Program-made: the position numbers and the translations under genes | Part shown: piece after piece, positions 15,043-24,325 of the stretch | How positions within the stretch are numbered: position 1 is the first letter of the stretch | How the letters are laid out: each line of letters begins with the position of its first letter | Source of the DNA: Christensenella sp. UBA3944 | Lineage (GTDB): Bacteria > Bacillota > Clostridia > Christensenellales > DTU072 | Length of the DNA: 38,361 bases | Reading direction: 5' to 3' | Assembly (NCBI GenBank): GCA_002385605.1 | Contig: DGDU01000058.1 | Span: 3,760 to 42,120 of the forward strand | The notes under the pieces: model-generated | What the model saw: the letters and a program-made list of their open reading frames with translations, nothing else | Database searches by the model: none | Told to the model about the DNA's origin: nothing

Positions 15043-16335
15043 TTAATTTTTCTGTCGGTTATTTTGTGTTTTTTTGATTATTATGTCTTTTTCCTCGCCG
15101 TTTTGCGAAGGGAAGTAGAACCTTGCGTTTTTGAACTTGTCGGGCAGGTACTGTTGCTCTACCCAGCCGCCGAAGTCGTGCGGATACTTATATGTGCGGT
15201 CGGGGTTCAGCTTGAAGCTGTTATCCCTTAGGTACGGTGGTATGCCCTGGTCTTCCGCCTGCTTTGAGGCTTCGTCTGCCGCCGAAAGCGCAGTAACCAC
15301 CGAATTTGACTTGGGGGCGAGGGCTACATAGATTATCGCCTCCGCAAGAGGTATGCGCCCTTCCGGAAGCCCTAACTTTTCCAGCGCGTAAAGTGCGCCG
15401 GTAGCAACGGTTAGCGCGCGGGGGTCTGCCATGCCGACATCCTCGGCGGAATGCACCACAAGCCTTCTTGCCACAAGCAAGGGGTCGCAGCCGGCGTTTA
15501 TAAGCCTCGAGGCGTAATACAAAGCAGCGTCGGGGTCGCTTCCCCTTAGGCTTTTGCAGAAAGCCGAAAGTATATCGTAGTATAAAGATTCATCCACCGA
15601 CATAGCCCTGCGCTGGGCGGACTGCTCGGCGGTTTCTAAGGTTATAACAATCTTTCCGTTCGGGTTGGGCGGGGTTGTAAGCACGGCAAGCTCTAAGGCG
15701 TTTAGGGCTGTGCGCATATCGCCGTTAGAGATGAACACAAAGTGCTCGAGCGCCTCGGGCGTTACCTCGAGATTGTAATTGCCAAGCCCTCTTTCTTTGT
15801 CGGATATCGCCCGCAGAAGCCCCGTTTTTATGTTTTGGGGGCTTAGTGGCTTGAACTCAAAAACACGGCAGCGGCTCAAAATAGCCTTTGTCATGGTGAC
15901 AAAGGGGTTTTCGGTAGTGCTGCCGATGAATATGATTTCGCCCTTTTCTATCGCCGACAAAACGCAGTCGGACTGGGCCTTGTTCCAGCGGTGGCATTCG
16001 TCTAAGAGAAGGTAGGTGCGTTTGCCGTATAAGGACATCAGTTTTTTGGCGTCGTCAATAACCTTTTTGGCGTCGGCGACACCCGAGGACACGGCATTAA
16101 GATACGCGTACGCCGATTGGGTGGTGGACGCTATGATGTGCGCCAAGGTCGTTTTGCCCGTGCCGGGAGGGCCGTAAAAAATGCAGCTGCCCAGCCTGTC
16201 CGCCCTTATTGCCCGCTCGAGTAAGGAGCCGGGTTTAAGCAAGTGTTCCTGGCCGAGAAAATCCTCCAGCCTTTCGCACCGCATTCTCTCGGCAAGCGGC
16301 ATATTGGATTTTCTCGTAGCCTCAAACAAGTCCAT
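15043..16335 (-). CDS. rarA: replication-associated recombination protein A, AAA+ ATPase (MgsA/RarA)
   Basis: 430 residues. It opens with the family start MDLFE and PLAERMRCERLEDFLGQEHLL, then Walker A GPPGTGKT (55-62), Walker B LLLDECHRW (about 110), sensor STTENPF, and the C-terminal tetramer domain with DPDAALYYASRLINAGCDPL.VARRLVVHSAEDVGMADP. It is a clamp-loader-like ATPase acting at stalled forks. The ATG at 16335 has no Shine-Dalgarno but lies 6 bases after a -10 box with a good -35, so a leaderless mRNA is predicted. It probably heads the rarA-rbr-ABC-ruvX transcript. Confidence 0.96.
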   Translation of the reverse strand: MDLFEATRKSNMPLAERMRCERLEDFLGQEHLLKPGSLLERAIRADRLGSCIFYGPPGTGKTTLAHIIASTTQSAYAYLNAVSSGVADAKKVIDDAKKLMSLYGKRTYLLLDECHRWNKAQSDCVLSAIEKGEIIFIGSTTENPFVTMTKAILSRCRVFEFKPLSPQNIKTGLLRAISDKERGLGNYNLEVTPEALEHFVFISNGDMRTALNALELAVLTTPPNPNGKIVITLETAEQSAQRRAMSVDESLYYDILSAFCKSLRGSDPDAALYYASRLINAGCDPLLVARRLVVHSAEDVGMADPRALTVATGALYALEKLGLPEGRIPLAEAIIYVALAPKSNSVVTALSAADEASKQAEDQGIPPYLRDNSFKLNPDRTYKYPHDFGGWVEQQYLPDKFKNARFYFPSQNGEEKDIIIKKTQNNRQKN

Positions 16336-16341
16336 GTTGTA

Positions 16342-16370
16342 ATGTTACCATAATTTACTAATTAAGTCAA
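16342..16370 (-). promoter_or_regulatory. sigma-A promoter of rarA (predicts a leaderless mRNA)
   Basis: Minus strand: TTGACT (16370-16365), 17 bases, TAACAT (16347-16342), with a TG one base before the -10 box (extended -10). The ATG at 16335 is 6 bases after the -10 box. Confidence 0.7.
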
Positions 16371-16398
16371 TATAAACGAGAGCGCAACGCGCACTAAC

Positions 16399-19300
16399 TT
16401 AATACTCCGCGACCACTTCGGAGTGGTTGTCCTCAAGCCTTATAAACTCCCTCGCGTGCAGGGGCAGCCCGTCGGCAATAAGCCTGTAATTTCCCGTCTT
16501 TTTGAAGGTTATGCGTATAACTCCGCCCTCCCAGCGGTATTCCATAACCGACATATTCAGCTCGTCGGGAAGCCGGGGGCGGATATAAAGCCTTCCGCCT
16601 TTGCGCTTTACGCCGAAAAACTCTTCCAGAATAACCTTATACATCCATGCGGCGCTGCCCGTGTACCAACTCCAGCCCATACGCCCGGCGTATTTGCCCG
16701 AATATACATCGCCAGAAAGCACATAAGGCTCGCCTTTATAGCTTGCGTTTGCCAGCCTGTCGCGGCATTTGGAAATAGGGTTAATCATTTTTAACATTTT
16801 GTAGGCTTCTTCAGCCCTACCAAGCCTTAAAAGCGCCATTATATACCACACGGCGGCGTGGGTATACTGCCCGCCGTTCTCACGGATGCCCGCGGGGTAA
16901 GCCGAAATATATCCCAAATAATTATCTTCGTCAAGTGGTGGCGCGAGAAGTTTTATAATACCGTTTTGCTCGTCTACAAGCGTCCTGGCCGAATCCATTG
17001 CCGACTCCTCCCTTTCCGTCGGGGCTACCCCGCTTATAACCGCCATGCTTTGGCTAACCAGATCCACCGTAAAACAAGGCGTCTGCTGCGAGCCGTACCA
17101 TCTGCCGTCATCGCCGAAAAGGCGCATATATTGCTTGCCGTCGTAGGCAAAGTTTTCTATCGCAGCCTTAAGCCTTTCCGAAATAGCAAACAGCTCGGTT
17201 TTTATCTTAGGTTCGCAAAGCTCGCCGAATTTTCTCATCGTTTCGTAAGCAAACATCGACAGCATTACGCTTTCCGCCCTGCCCCTTTCGCCTATGAAGT
17301 CCAGCCCGTCGTTCCAATCGCCCGTACCCAAAAGCAAGAGGCTGTGCTCGCCGTACTTTAAGGCGCTCTTTATCGCCCTAAGACAATGCTGCATAAGCGT
17401 GCCGCTCTCGTCGGATACCCTTGCCGCCTCGTATCTGCTGTACTCGTTTTCGCCGAGCTCGGGGCTCTCGAGGTAAGGGATTTCCTCCACGAGAATGGAT
17501 TTGTCGCCCGTCGCGAACACATATTCTGCGGTAAGATACGGCAAAAAGAGCTTATCGTCGCTTATTTTTGTCCTTAAGCCGTAATACGGATGGTGCCACC
17601 AATGCATTACATCCCCTTCTTTGTACTGCCTGCCGGCGTGGTACAATATCTGCGCTTTCACGCGCAGAGGGTCGTTTTGCAGGAGTGCGAGGGTGTCTTG
17701 AAGCTGGTCGCGGAAGCCCGTTGCCCCTCCTGCCTGATAGTAACCGCACTTGCCGTTCAGGCGGCTGGAAACAACCTGATATAAAAGCGAGTGGTTAAAC
17801 AGCATATCCAACGATTTGTCGGGAGTGGAAATGCTTATTTTGTTAAGCGACTCAAAATACATAAGCGATTCGCTCTTCTTTATGGGAATATCCGCCGGGT
17901 TAAGCGCCGTAACGGCTTCTTTCAGCCCCACGGCGATATAAACTTCCGCCGAACCGCTTAAGGCGCAGGATATTACGCAGTTATTCCAGTCGGCCCTTAT
18001 TTCGATATCCGAGCAATCCGCACGGCCACTAAGAAGCGAAATATAAATTTCCTGCCCGTTAAGAAGGTTTTTCATTTTCACGGCGGTTCTGCTTATATTT
18101 TCGCAGAACACGAATGGGCAGTTTCTCTCCCAGCCCAGCGTGCCCGTAAACGAATATACAAGCTTTAACCTTTTATGAGTCTCGGCGGGCAGGATTCTTA
18201 TTTCGGTTATTTTCACCGCCCCCCTGTCCAGAATATAGCTTTCTGTTATAGCCTCGGTGTTTTCAAAAGAGGAATAATATGTGATTTTCCCGAGAGTAAT
18301 CTTTACTTTGTCGGTTGTGCCTTGTCCGCCGTTTATGCGATACAACCCTTTTTCGCCCGCAACGCACACCCTCTCCCACGGAATATCCTTTACGGGGTCG
18401 TTATCGAAGCGCAGGGCGCAATTTTCGTGCGAGTTGCCAAAATAAACAAAACCCCCGCCGCTTTCGGTGGCGACAAAGCCCCCGAACTCGCCGCAAACCA
18501 CATTAGAGTACGGCAAAGCGGGCGGGCCGGCGAGCGGAAGCTCGTACACAAAAGAACCGTTTTTGTCCGAAAACCCGCCGTTCCCCGTCTTTATATAGTA
18601 ATCCTCTACCGCGGAGGCTTTCTTTTCGGGCGAAACAAAGTCCTTAGGCGGCAGGGTCAGGTTGAAGAAATCGGGGCAGGCAAGCCGTTTGTCTAAAACA
18701 ATGAATCCGCAATCAGACAATACCCCATCTAAATCCGCTTTAGCGATAACTTTGGCGCCCGGTACGCTTGCTATCAGCCTTTCGGCGCTTCGGGAATAGG
18801 CGCCTTGCGCGTCGTCGGGCATAACGACAACAAGCGAAGGCCTGAGCCCGAAGAATCGCAACTCGTCTATCGACTTTATAAGTTTAGTTAGGGCCTCCTG
18901 CGAGGCGTTGTCGGGCTCATATTCGTAAATTATCAGCTTTCGCCAGTCGGCAAGCCTCAAAAATTCGCCCGTCTTGCCGGCGTCCTCAGCCTGCGCCAAC
19001 GCGTCGTTTGCGTAAGGCAAGGATATAAGAGGGAAAAGCAGCCTGTTTGTTAGCGCCTCCAGCTTAATGTTTTCTCCGATTTCCAAAGCAAAATTATAAT
19101 AATCCGAAGGCAAATCGGCGATCTTTTTCTTTAGCGCCTCGAGGCTTCCCGCGGCCAGCTTGATTATTTCCACGGTATCCGAGGCGGGTATGCCGTAAAA
19201 AGCGGCGCAGGGCTCCAGCGACTTCTCGCCTGCATTCATCGTTCTACCCTCGGAGAAAATAATCGGGTTCTTCTCGCTCCTTCCCCTGCCTACAAAGGTA

Positions 19301-22300
19301 AACCTGTCGCAGCAGGCGTTAAGCTGTGCAAACCCTCTTGCCACATAGGCGACATACATCGGCGATTCGCCGTGGCGGGCGCGGCGTTTGGCTATAATCG
19401 CGTTGTTTTCCCTGTCAAAAGTGGTTTCAACAAAGAAGTTATTAAAAACGGGATGGGCGTTGGCGGCGTCATACGAGGCAAGCGCGAGCGGCTCATAAAA
19501 AGCGACCTCGGCGGCGGTTTCTTTCTCAAAGGTGAGCTTGCAAATCTCGGCGCCCAGGTTGTTCTCTATTATTAAATCCAATTTGATGTTGTGGCGGGAG
19601 TTGAAGTAGCTCGCGTTTACGGGCGTGTAGCAAAAAGAATAATCCTCGGGATTTCCGCCCATTGTCGCGTAAGTCGGCGATGCTATGCCGCTTAGCGTTC
19701 TTACATAAAAATGCCTTGCGCCCGCCTCGGTAATGCCTTTGGTAAAGCGGTTTATGAGGCGTTGGTTCCACATGGTGTAACCGCCTCCACGCGCGTCGCA
19801 ATAGGAGCAAATCGAGCCGTCCGTAAGCCCGACGGCCAGCGTAGAGTATTCTATTTTATCACAACTTACATAATAATGCGGGGCGTTATCTATGCTTCTC
19901 GGCTGCTTTTCTATCAATCTGTAATGGTAATACCTTTTTTCCCTGCTCTCGGTAAGAAGCAAGGACGCCGCCTCGACAGAGTAGTCCGACATAAAATATT
20001 TTCGCAGTTTGCCGCCCGTCAAATAATTGCACATGGCTGCAAGCGACATCCCCTGGTGGTGGGTCATATACGATTGCAGAAGGCGGGGCTTGCCCTCTAA
20101 ATCGATCGCCTCGTAGAATCCGTAATCGGACAGCACCCCCTTTTTCTCCAGCCTTTGCAGGTTTTTGACAACGCATTTCGGCGAGTAATGCAGCGCAAGA
20201 AAGCTGCTGTAAGGCGAAATTACCCTCTTCTCTTTATCCCTGCCTAGAGCGATATCTTCTACGCCGAAAGCCCTGTATTGATAACGCAGGGCGTCGTCGA
20301 AAGCGTAATACCCGCTTTCGGATAAGCCGAACAAGCCGTAGGTCTTATGCTTTCTCTGAATCTTTACGGCGTTTCTCGCCGAAGTATACAGCAACGAATG
20401 TTTCGGCGGCAAAATAAATAAATCGGGCATAAGGTACTCAAACGCCGTGCCGCCCCAGGAATATAGGGTGTTTCCGTAGTACGGGGCGTAGTCCCTTAGC
20501 AGTGCCCTCCAGTTCTCGCCGCCGTTTTTTGAGGCGCAAATAAGGCTTAAAAGCCTCGACTCAGACGCCAGAAGGTCATAATGCCCCTCGTAATTTTTTG
20601 TCTTGGCGTTATAGCCTATAAAAAACAGCTTCTTGTTGAAGTTGTAGAGCGCCTCGAGGTCGGTATTGTCGATAATCTTTTTTATCCGCGAGCGCAGCTC
20701 TTCAGTCCCTTTTATGTCTTTTAAGAATCCGCGGGCGATAATCAACGCGGCTATGAGGTTTCCGCTGTCGACGCTGGACACGAATTCTATCGATACCGTT
20801 TTATCGTCGGCACGGTACCAGTTATATAAATTGCCCTTCCACTTCTTAAGACCCTCGATGTCTGAGATTATTTTTCCCAGTATGTCAACCGTTTCGGCCT
20901 CGGCGGTGAAACCGAGGCAGCGCGCCGAAATCTCGGCGATAATCTGCATACCTATATTTGTTGGCGAGGTCGTGGACGACATTCCTTTGTAAGGCTTTAT
21001 CTGAAGGTTGTCGGCGATAAGCGAGCCTTCCTTGCGCATATACTTGAAATATCCATAGGTTTTTTCGGCGTAGCCCGTTATGATGTCTTTGAATTCCGTC
21101 TTTTCGGGCCTTGAATACCCCGACAAATAGATGCCAAGATATACAAGATAAGAAAAAACGGCAAAAATCAACAGAGGCATAACCCCTGCCCCGCCCAACA
21201 TAAGCGCGATACCCGCGACGGGCAAAATGAGCATAGAGGGGCATACCTCTTTTGCGAATTTTCCGCCCTGCGTCTGGCTTTGGTAATAGGTCTTCCATTC
21301 CAGCAAGTTGCCGTTTGCAGCCATTCTCCAAAGCGTGGTAATAAGCACCTGGAGATTGGAAAAGACATAGTATGGCAAAAGCCCGAATTCAATAATGTAG
21401 TTGAGAATCGCGGAGCCCAGGTCGCAAAACAGGTACATCGGCCTGTAACGCTGGTATACGGCGTTTCTGAATACCGCAAAAATCTCCAACGCGAGCGGCG
21501 CGAAGGCGGCAAACACAAACAAAGGCCAAAGCTCTTTATAAACTAAAGCGATAATCCCCGCCGCGAATATGAGTATCGGCGAAATTATGGCAAGTACATT
21601 GCTTGCCATAAGAAATTTATAAATCGGGCTTATTTCGGAAGCGTAGCGCTCGCCCTCTTTATTTTTCCAATGCTTGCCGAGGAAGGGCAAAAACTGTATA
21701 TCGCCTCTTTGCCATCTCTTGCGCCGCTCCCTGTCGGCTATAAAGTTTTTGGGGGCGTCCTCGTAGACGATATAGCCCGATGCCGTGGTAAGCACCGCAC
21801 CCTCTATTATGTCGTGTGACAAAAGCTTATTGTCGGGGAATATGCCGTCCAGTTTATTGTAAAATTGCTTTACGCGGAAGATACCCTTGCCGCAAAAGAT
21901 GTCTACTCCGAAGCAGTTGTAATACAGCGAGCTGTAATTAGGGTAGTTAACAAAGGCGCTTTCCCTTATAAACCGCTTGGAAAACGGCGTATTTATGCTA
22001 AATAGGTTATATTTGCTTCGGGCGGCTATGAGGTCGTACTTTTTGTTGGCGGGATGGGCTATGATGTTTACCATCTCCTTGACGCTTCCGGGAGGCATGG
22101 TGTTGTCGGCGTCTAAGGCGACGATATACTCGAAATTAGGCACCGAGTTTACGGATATATACGAAAAATCATCCTTATTACCCGTGACCAACAGTCTTGC
22201 AAGCGCCATAACGGCGCCGCGCTTTCTTTCATACGCCTGATAACGCTTGCCGATTTTGGTGCGCTTTCTTACAAAAACTATTAGGTTTGGTTCGTTTTCG

Positions 22301-23781
22301 GCTTCTTTCGCGATAGCGATGAGAGCCGCGTCGTTGTTGTCTTCGGGAGAGTCCGATGGCTTAAAGTCGGCCAGAAGGCTGACATATATGTTTTTGTCGG
22401 GATTGCCCGCCCTAAGCACTTTTATGTTTCGGATTGCCCTTTTCATCTGGTCTGCGTTGGTGATGTATTCGGACACAACGACAAGGGCGGAGTGCTCCGA
22501 GGGCACCGTTTTGTACGCCATTTGAGGCAGCGGGCGGGGCTTAACCGCCATTTCCAAAAGGAAGTTTAGAAAGTTTTGCGCGAGAAGCAAAAACGGGATG
22601 TATAAAATTACCGTGAGAGCAATATTGTAAAACAAAAAATAACTGCCTAACGAAAGCCCGGCGGCAATCAAAACGCTAGCAGCTATATAGGCAACCTGTC
22701 GGGGAATAAGGCTTTTTTCCCTAACCTTTTTGAGATAATAGTTGTCCTTGGTATATTTAATGAGGTTTTTGCGGTAATTAAATAAAATCGTGCAGATATC
22801 CGTGTCATTGTACTCGGCAAAGCTCATAAGTTTACGGGTTATATGCGTTTCGCTTATGTTAATGCGCTCGCTTATGTCGGCAATAGCCGAAAGCACGATG
22901 TTTCTTGTGTCAAAGGACATATCCTTATACGGGCCTCGCGAACAAAGGATGCGGTTACTCGTCAGAAGAGCAAGCATTTCCTCGCCGCTTATAAGGCTTC
23001 CTAAGTTTCGGATTCCGTCAAACAAAAACCTCGCCATTCTGGTGGTTTCCACCACAGATTTGGCGTAATTTAAGCTTATGTTTTCTTTTTGTATGCTCAT
23101 CTTTTCTAGCTCGGCGGCAACGGCGGCTCCCGCCCTGCCTTTTAAGGCAAAATGAAGATAGATATCGCTTTTGAGGTGCTTGCTCATAATCTGCCCGTTT
23201 TTCGCAAACCTTTGCATTCTGTTAAAATGTATAAGCCGCCGGGAGAGGATATAAATAAACTCTATCATGGCGTAGCCTATCGCCGAGCGCAGGGAAATTA
23301 CCTCCTCGTATGTTAAGGCGACTTCCTTGTTTACGGTGTCGATGGCGAGACGGATTCTTTCATAATCAAGACAGTCTAAAGAGTTTTGCACGATGTAGCG
23401 GGCAAGGGTAAGTATCCTAATGCCGCCGTCGGAGGCGGGCAAGCGCGCAAAAGTGCGGGTGCCGTAGTTATATGCAAACCGCTTTACATAGTTTATGTTG
23501 TCGTAATACCATTTTTCGCCCTCGGTGAGAGGCAGGTTTTTTTTGGCTTTTTGGGTGATAATCCTGTTGGCTTTGTCTAAGTACGGCACTACGGATTTAA
23601 GATTTAGCCCCGACCCTCGCTCCATTATCCTGTTTTCGCGGGCCAAATTTCTTATTCCGTTTACAAAATCGGTTTCGTTAAGGGTCTTAAGCTCTTGTTT
23701 TGGCGGCATTTTCTTGGGCGAGAAAAATACCGTAAGCGCAAAAATGCCGGCAAGAATGCCGATAATGTAATAAATCATCAT
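16399..23781 (-). CDS. cyclic beta-1,2-glucan synthase-like protein (GT84 + glycoamylase domain + GH94)
   Basis: 2460 residues, a little shorter than rhizobial NdvB/Cgs (about 2800). The order is: an N-terminal helix and helical region (1-360), paired membrane helices (about 365-413), a GT2-like GT84 transferase with DADN at 557 and RKRWQRGD near 690, more membrane helices (about 740-900), a glycoamylase domain with SWGGTAFEYLMPDLF near 1109 and MTHHQGMSLAAM near 1241, then two long beta-rich stretches and a C-terminal GH94 barrel with TGFRDQLQDTLALL near 2023 and GTGDWNDG at 2152-2159 (catalytic acid expected in that motif). Such proteins polymerise, trim and cyclise beta-1,2-glucans across the membrane; whether it cyclises here is inferred. 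The frame is unbroken for 7.4 kb. It stands between rarA and rnpB with no partner genes. Confidence 0.88.
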   Translation of the reverse strand: MMIYYIIGILAGIFALTVFFSPKKMPPKQELKTLNETDFVNGIRNLARENRIMERGSGLNLKSVVPYLDKANRIITQKAKKNLPLTEGEKWYYDNINYVKRFAYNYGTRTFARLPASDGGIRILTLARYIVQNSLDCLDYERIRLAIDTVNKEVALTYEEVISLRSAIGYAMIEFIYILSRRLIHFNRMQRFAKNGQIMSKHLKSDIYLHFALKGRAGAAVAAELEKMSIQKENISLNYAKSVVETTRMARFLFDGIRNLGSLISGEEMLALLTSNRILCSRGPYKDMSFDTRNIVLSAIADISERINISETHITRKLMSFAEYNDTDICTILFNYRKNLIKYTKDNYYLKKVREKSLIPRQVAYIAASVLIAAGLSLGSYFLFYNIALTVILYIPFLLLAQNFLNFLLEMAVKPRPLPQMAYKTVPSEHSALVVVSEYITNADQMKRAIRNIKVLRAGNPDKNIYVSLLADFKPSDSPEDNNDAALIAIAKEAENEPNLIVFVRKRTKIGKRYQAYERKRGAVMALARLLVTGNKDDFSYISVNSVPNFEYIVALDADNTMPPGSVKEMVNIIAHPANKKYDLIAARSKYNLFSINTPFSKRFIRESAFVNYPNYSSLYYNCFGVDIFCGKGIFRVKQFYNKLDGIFPDNKLLSHDIIEGAVLTTASGYIVYEDAPKNFIADRERRKRWQRGDIQFLPFLGKHWKNKEGERYASEISPIYKFLMASNVLAIISPILIFAAGIIALVYKELWPLFVFAAFAPLALEIFAVFRNAVYQRYRPMYLFCDLGSAILNYIIEFGLLPYYVFSNLQVLITTLWRMAANGNLLEWKTYYQSQTQGGKFAKEVCPSMLILPVAGIALMLGGAGVMPLLIFAVFSYLVYLGIYLSGYSRPEKTEFKDIITGYAEKTYGYFKYMRKEGSLIADNLQIKPYKGMSSTTSPTNIGMQIIAEISARCLGFTAEAETVDILGKIISDIEGLKKWKGNLYNWYRADDKTVSIEFVSSVDSGNLIAALIIARGFLKDIKGTEELRSRIKKIIDNTDLEALYNFNKKLFFIGYNAKTKNYEGHYDLLASESRLLSLICASKNGGENWRALLRDYAPYYGNTLYSWGGTAFEYLMPDLFILPPKHSLLYTSARNAVKIQRKHKTYGLFGLSESGYYAFDDALRYQYRAFGVEDIALGRDKEKRVISPYSSFLALHYSPKCVVKNLQRLEKKGVLSDYGFYEAIDLEGKPRLLQSYMTHHQGMSLAAMCNYLTGGKLRKYFMSDYSVEAASLLLTESREKRYYHYRLIEKQPRSIDNAPHYYVSCDKIEYSTLAVGLTDGSICSYCDARGGGYTMWNQRLINRFTKGITEAGARHFYVRTLSGIASPTYATMGGNPEDYSFCYTPVNASYFNSRHNIKLDLIIENNLGAEICKLTFEKETAAEVAFYEPLALASYDAANAHPVFNNFFVETTFDRENNAIIAKRRARHGESPMYVAYVARGFAQLNACCDRFTFVGRGRSEKNPIIFSEGRTMNAGEKSLEPCAAFYGIPASDTVEIIKLAAGSLEALKKKIADLPSDYYNFALEIGENIKLEALTNRLLFPLISLPYANDALAQAEDAGKTGEFLRLADWRKLIIYEYEPDNASQEALTKLIKSIDELRFFGLRPSLVVVMPDDAQGAYSRSAERLIASVPGAKVIAKADLDGVLSDCGFIVLDKRLACPDFFNLTLPPKDFVSPEKKASAVEDYYIKTGNGGFSDKNGSFVYELPLAGPPALPYSNVVCGEFGGFVATESGGGFVYFGNSHENCALRFDNDPVKDIPWERVCVAGEKGLYRINGGQGTTDKVKITLGKITYYSSFENTEAITESYILDRGAVKITEIRILPAETHKRLKLVYSFTGTLGWERNCPFVFCENISRTAVKMKNLLNGQEIYISLLSGRADCSDIEIRADWNNCVISCALSGSAEVYIAVGLKEAVTALNPADIPIKKSESLMYFESLNKISISTPDKSLDMLFNHSLLYQVVSSRLNGKCGYYQAGGATGFRDQLQDTLALLQNDPLRVKAQILYHAGRQYKEGDVMHWWHHPYYGLRTKISDDKLFLPYLTAEYVFATGDKSILVEEIPYLESPELGENEYSRYEAARVSDESGTLMQHCLRAIKSALKYGEHSLLLLGTGDWNDGLDFIGERGRAESVMLSMFAYETMRKFGELCEPKIKTELFAISERLKAAIENFAYDGKQYMRLFGDDGRWYGSQQTPCFTVDLVSQSMAVISGVAPTEREESAMDSARTLVDEQNGIIKLLAPPLDEDNYLGYISAYPAGIRENGGQYTHAAVWYIMALLRLGRAEEAYKMLKMINPISKCRDRLANASYKGEPYVLSGDVYSGKYAGRMGWSWYTGSAAWMYKVILEEFFGVKRKGGRLYIRPRLPDELNMSVMEYRWEGGVIRITFKKTGNYRLIADGLPLHAREFIRLEDNHSEVVAEY

Positions 23782-23798
23782 ATAACCTCTACCTTTTG

Positions 23799-23828
23799 AT
23801 TATGTACAATACAAAAAGGAATAATCAA
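23799..23828 (-). promoter_or_regulatory. candidate promoter of the glucan synthase gene
   Basis: Minus strand: TTGATT (23828-23823), 18 bases, CATAAT (23804-23799). The ATG at 23781 has AGAGG 5 bases upstream. The match is moderate. The region 23782-23895 between this gene and rnpB holds nothing else I can name. Confidence 0.4.
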
Positions 23829-23895
23829 AATCCGCTTATAACATAAAGGCGCGTATGCCATGGCTTTATTTGGCTTTAGCCTAAAGTAATATTGC

Positions 23896-23924
23896 TTGCG
23901 GCAAGGCGCATAATATGCTATAAT
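23896..23924 (+). promoter_or_regulatory. sigma-A promoter of rnpB
   Basis: Plus strand: TTGCGG (23896-23901), 17 bases, perfect TATAAT (23919-23924). The expected start at about 23931 coincides with the 5' end of the RNase P RNA fold. Confidence 0.8.
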
Positions 23925-23930
23925 GTCTAG

Positions 23931-24255
23931 GCTAAGTCAGTCAGACGGTCGCATCGCAAGATGAGGAAAGTCCGAGCACCACAGGGTAAGGCGGCAGGTA
24001 ACTCCTGCTGAAGGCGACTTCAAGGAAAGTGCAACAGAAAAGTACCGCGCGGCTAAAGCCGCGTAAGGGTGAAAAGGTGAGGTAAGAGCTCACCGGCAGT
24101 TCGGCGACGAAATTGGCCGTGTAAACCCCGCCCGGTGCAAGAGAAAAGAGCCTATGGATGACCCGTCCGGCTCCTTAATCGCTTGAACGCATAGGCGACT
24201 ATGCGTCTAGACAGATGACCGTCAGATACAGAACTCGGCTTACAGACTGGCTTAG
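23931..24255 (+). ncRNA. rnpB: RNase P RNA
   Basis: The ends pair as P1: GCTAAGTCAGTC at 23931-23942 with GACTGGCTTAGC at 24244-24255 (one G-U). Inside are the universal blocks GAGGAAAGTCCGAGCACC (CR-I region), GGAAAGTGCAACAGAAA, the L15 loop GAGGTAAGAGCTCACCGGCAG nearby, GACCCGTCCGG, and ACAGAACTCGGCTTACAG (CR-V). The P15 loop and the presence of extra helices fit the ancestral type A rather than Bacillus type B, though I have not folded the whole molecule. It is the catalytic RNA that removes tRNA 5' leaders. It is the only plus-strand gene here. It has its own promoter and terminator. Confidence 0.97.
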
Positions 24256-24270
24256 CACCCGATTAACGAA

Positions 24271-24305
24271 AAATGCTTCGCGATTTAGCGAAGCATTCTT
24301 TTTTT
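24271..24305. terminator. Rho-independent terminator between rnpB and sigK
   Basis: AATGCTTCGC (24272-24281), 6-base loop, GCGAAGCATT (24288-24297), then CTTTTTTTT on the plus strand. The minus strand has a shorter T-run (TTTCGTT), so it may also stop sigK, which ends at 24326. Confidence 0.9.
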
Positions 24306-24325
24306 CCTTAACGGTGAATTAGTAT

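Noticed and set aside
23782..23895. Riboswitch or T-box ahead of the glucan synthase
   Set aside because: No recognisable conserved box or terminator; only a moderate promoter is seen.
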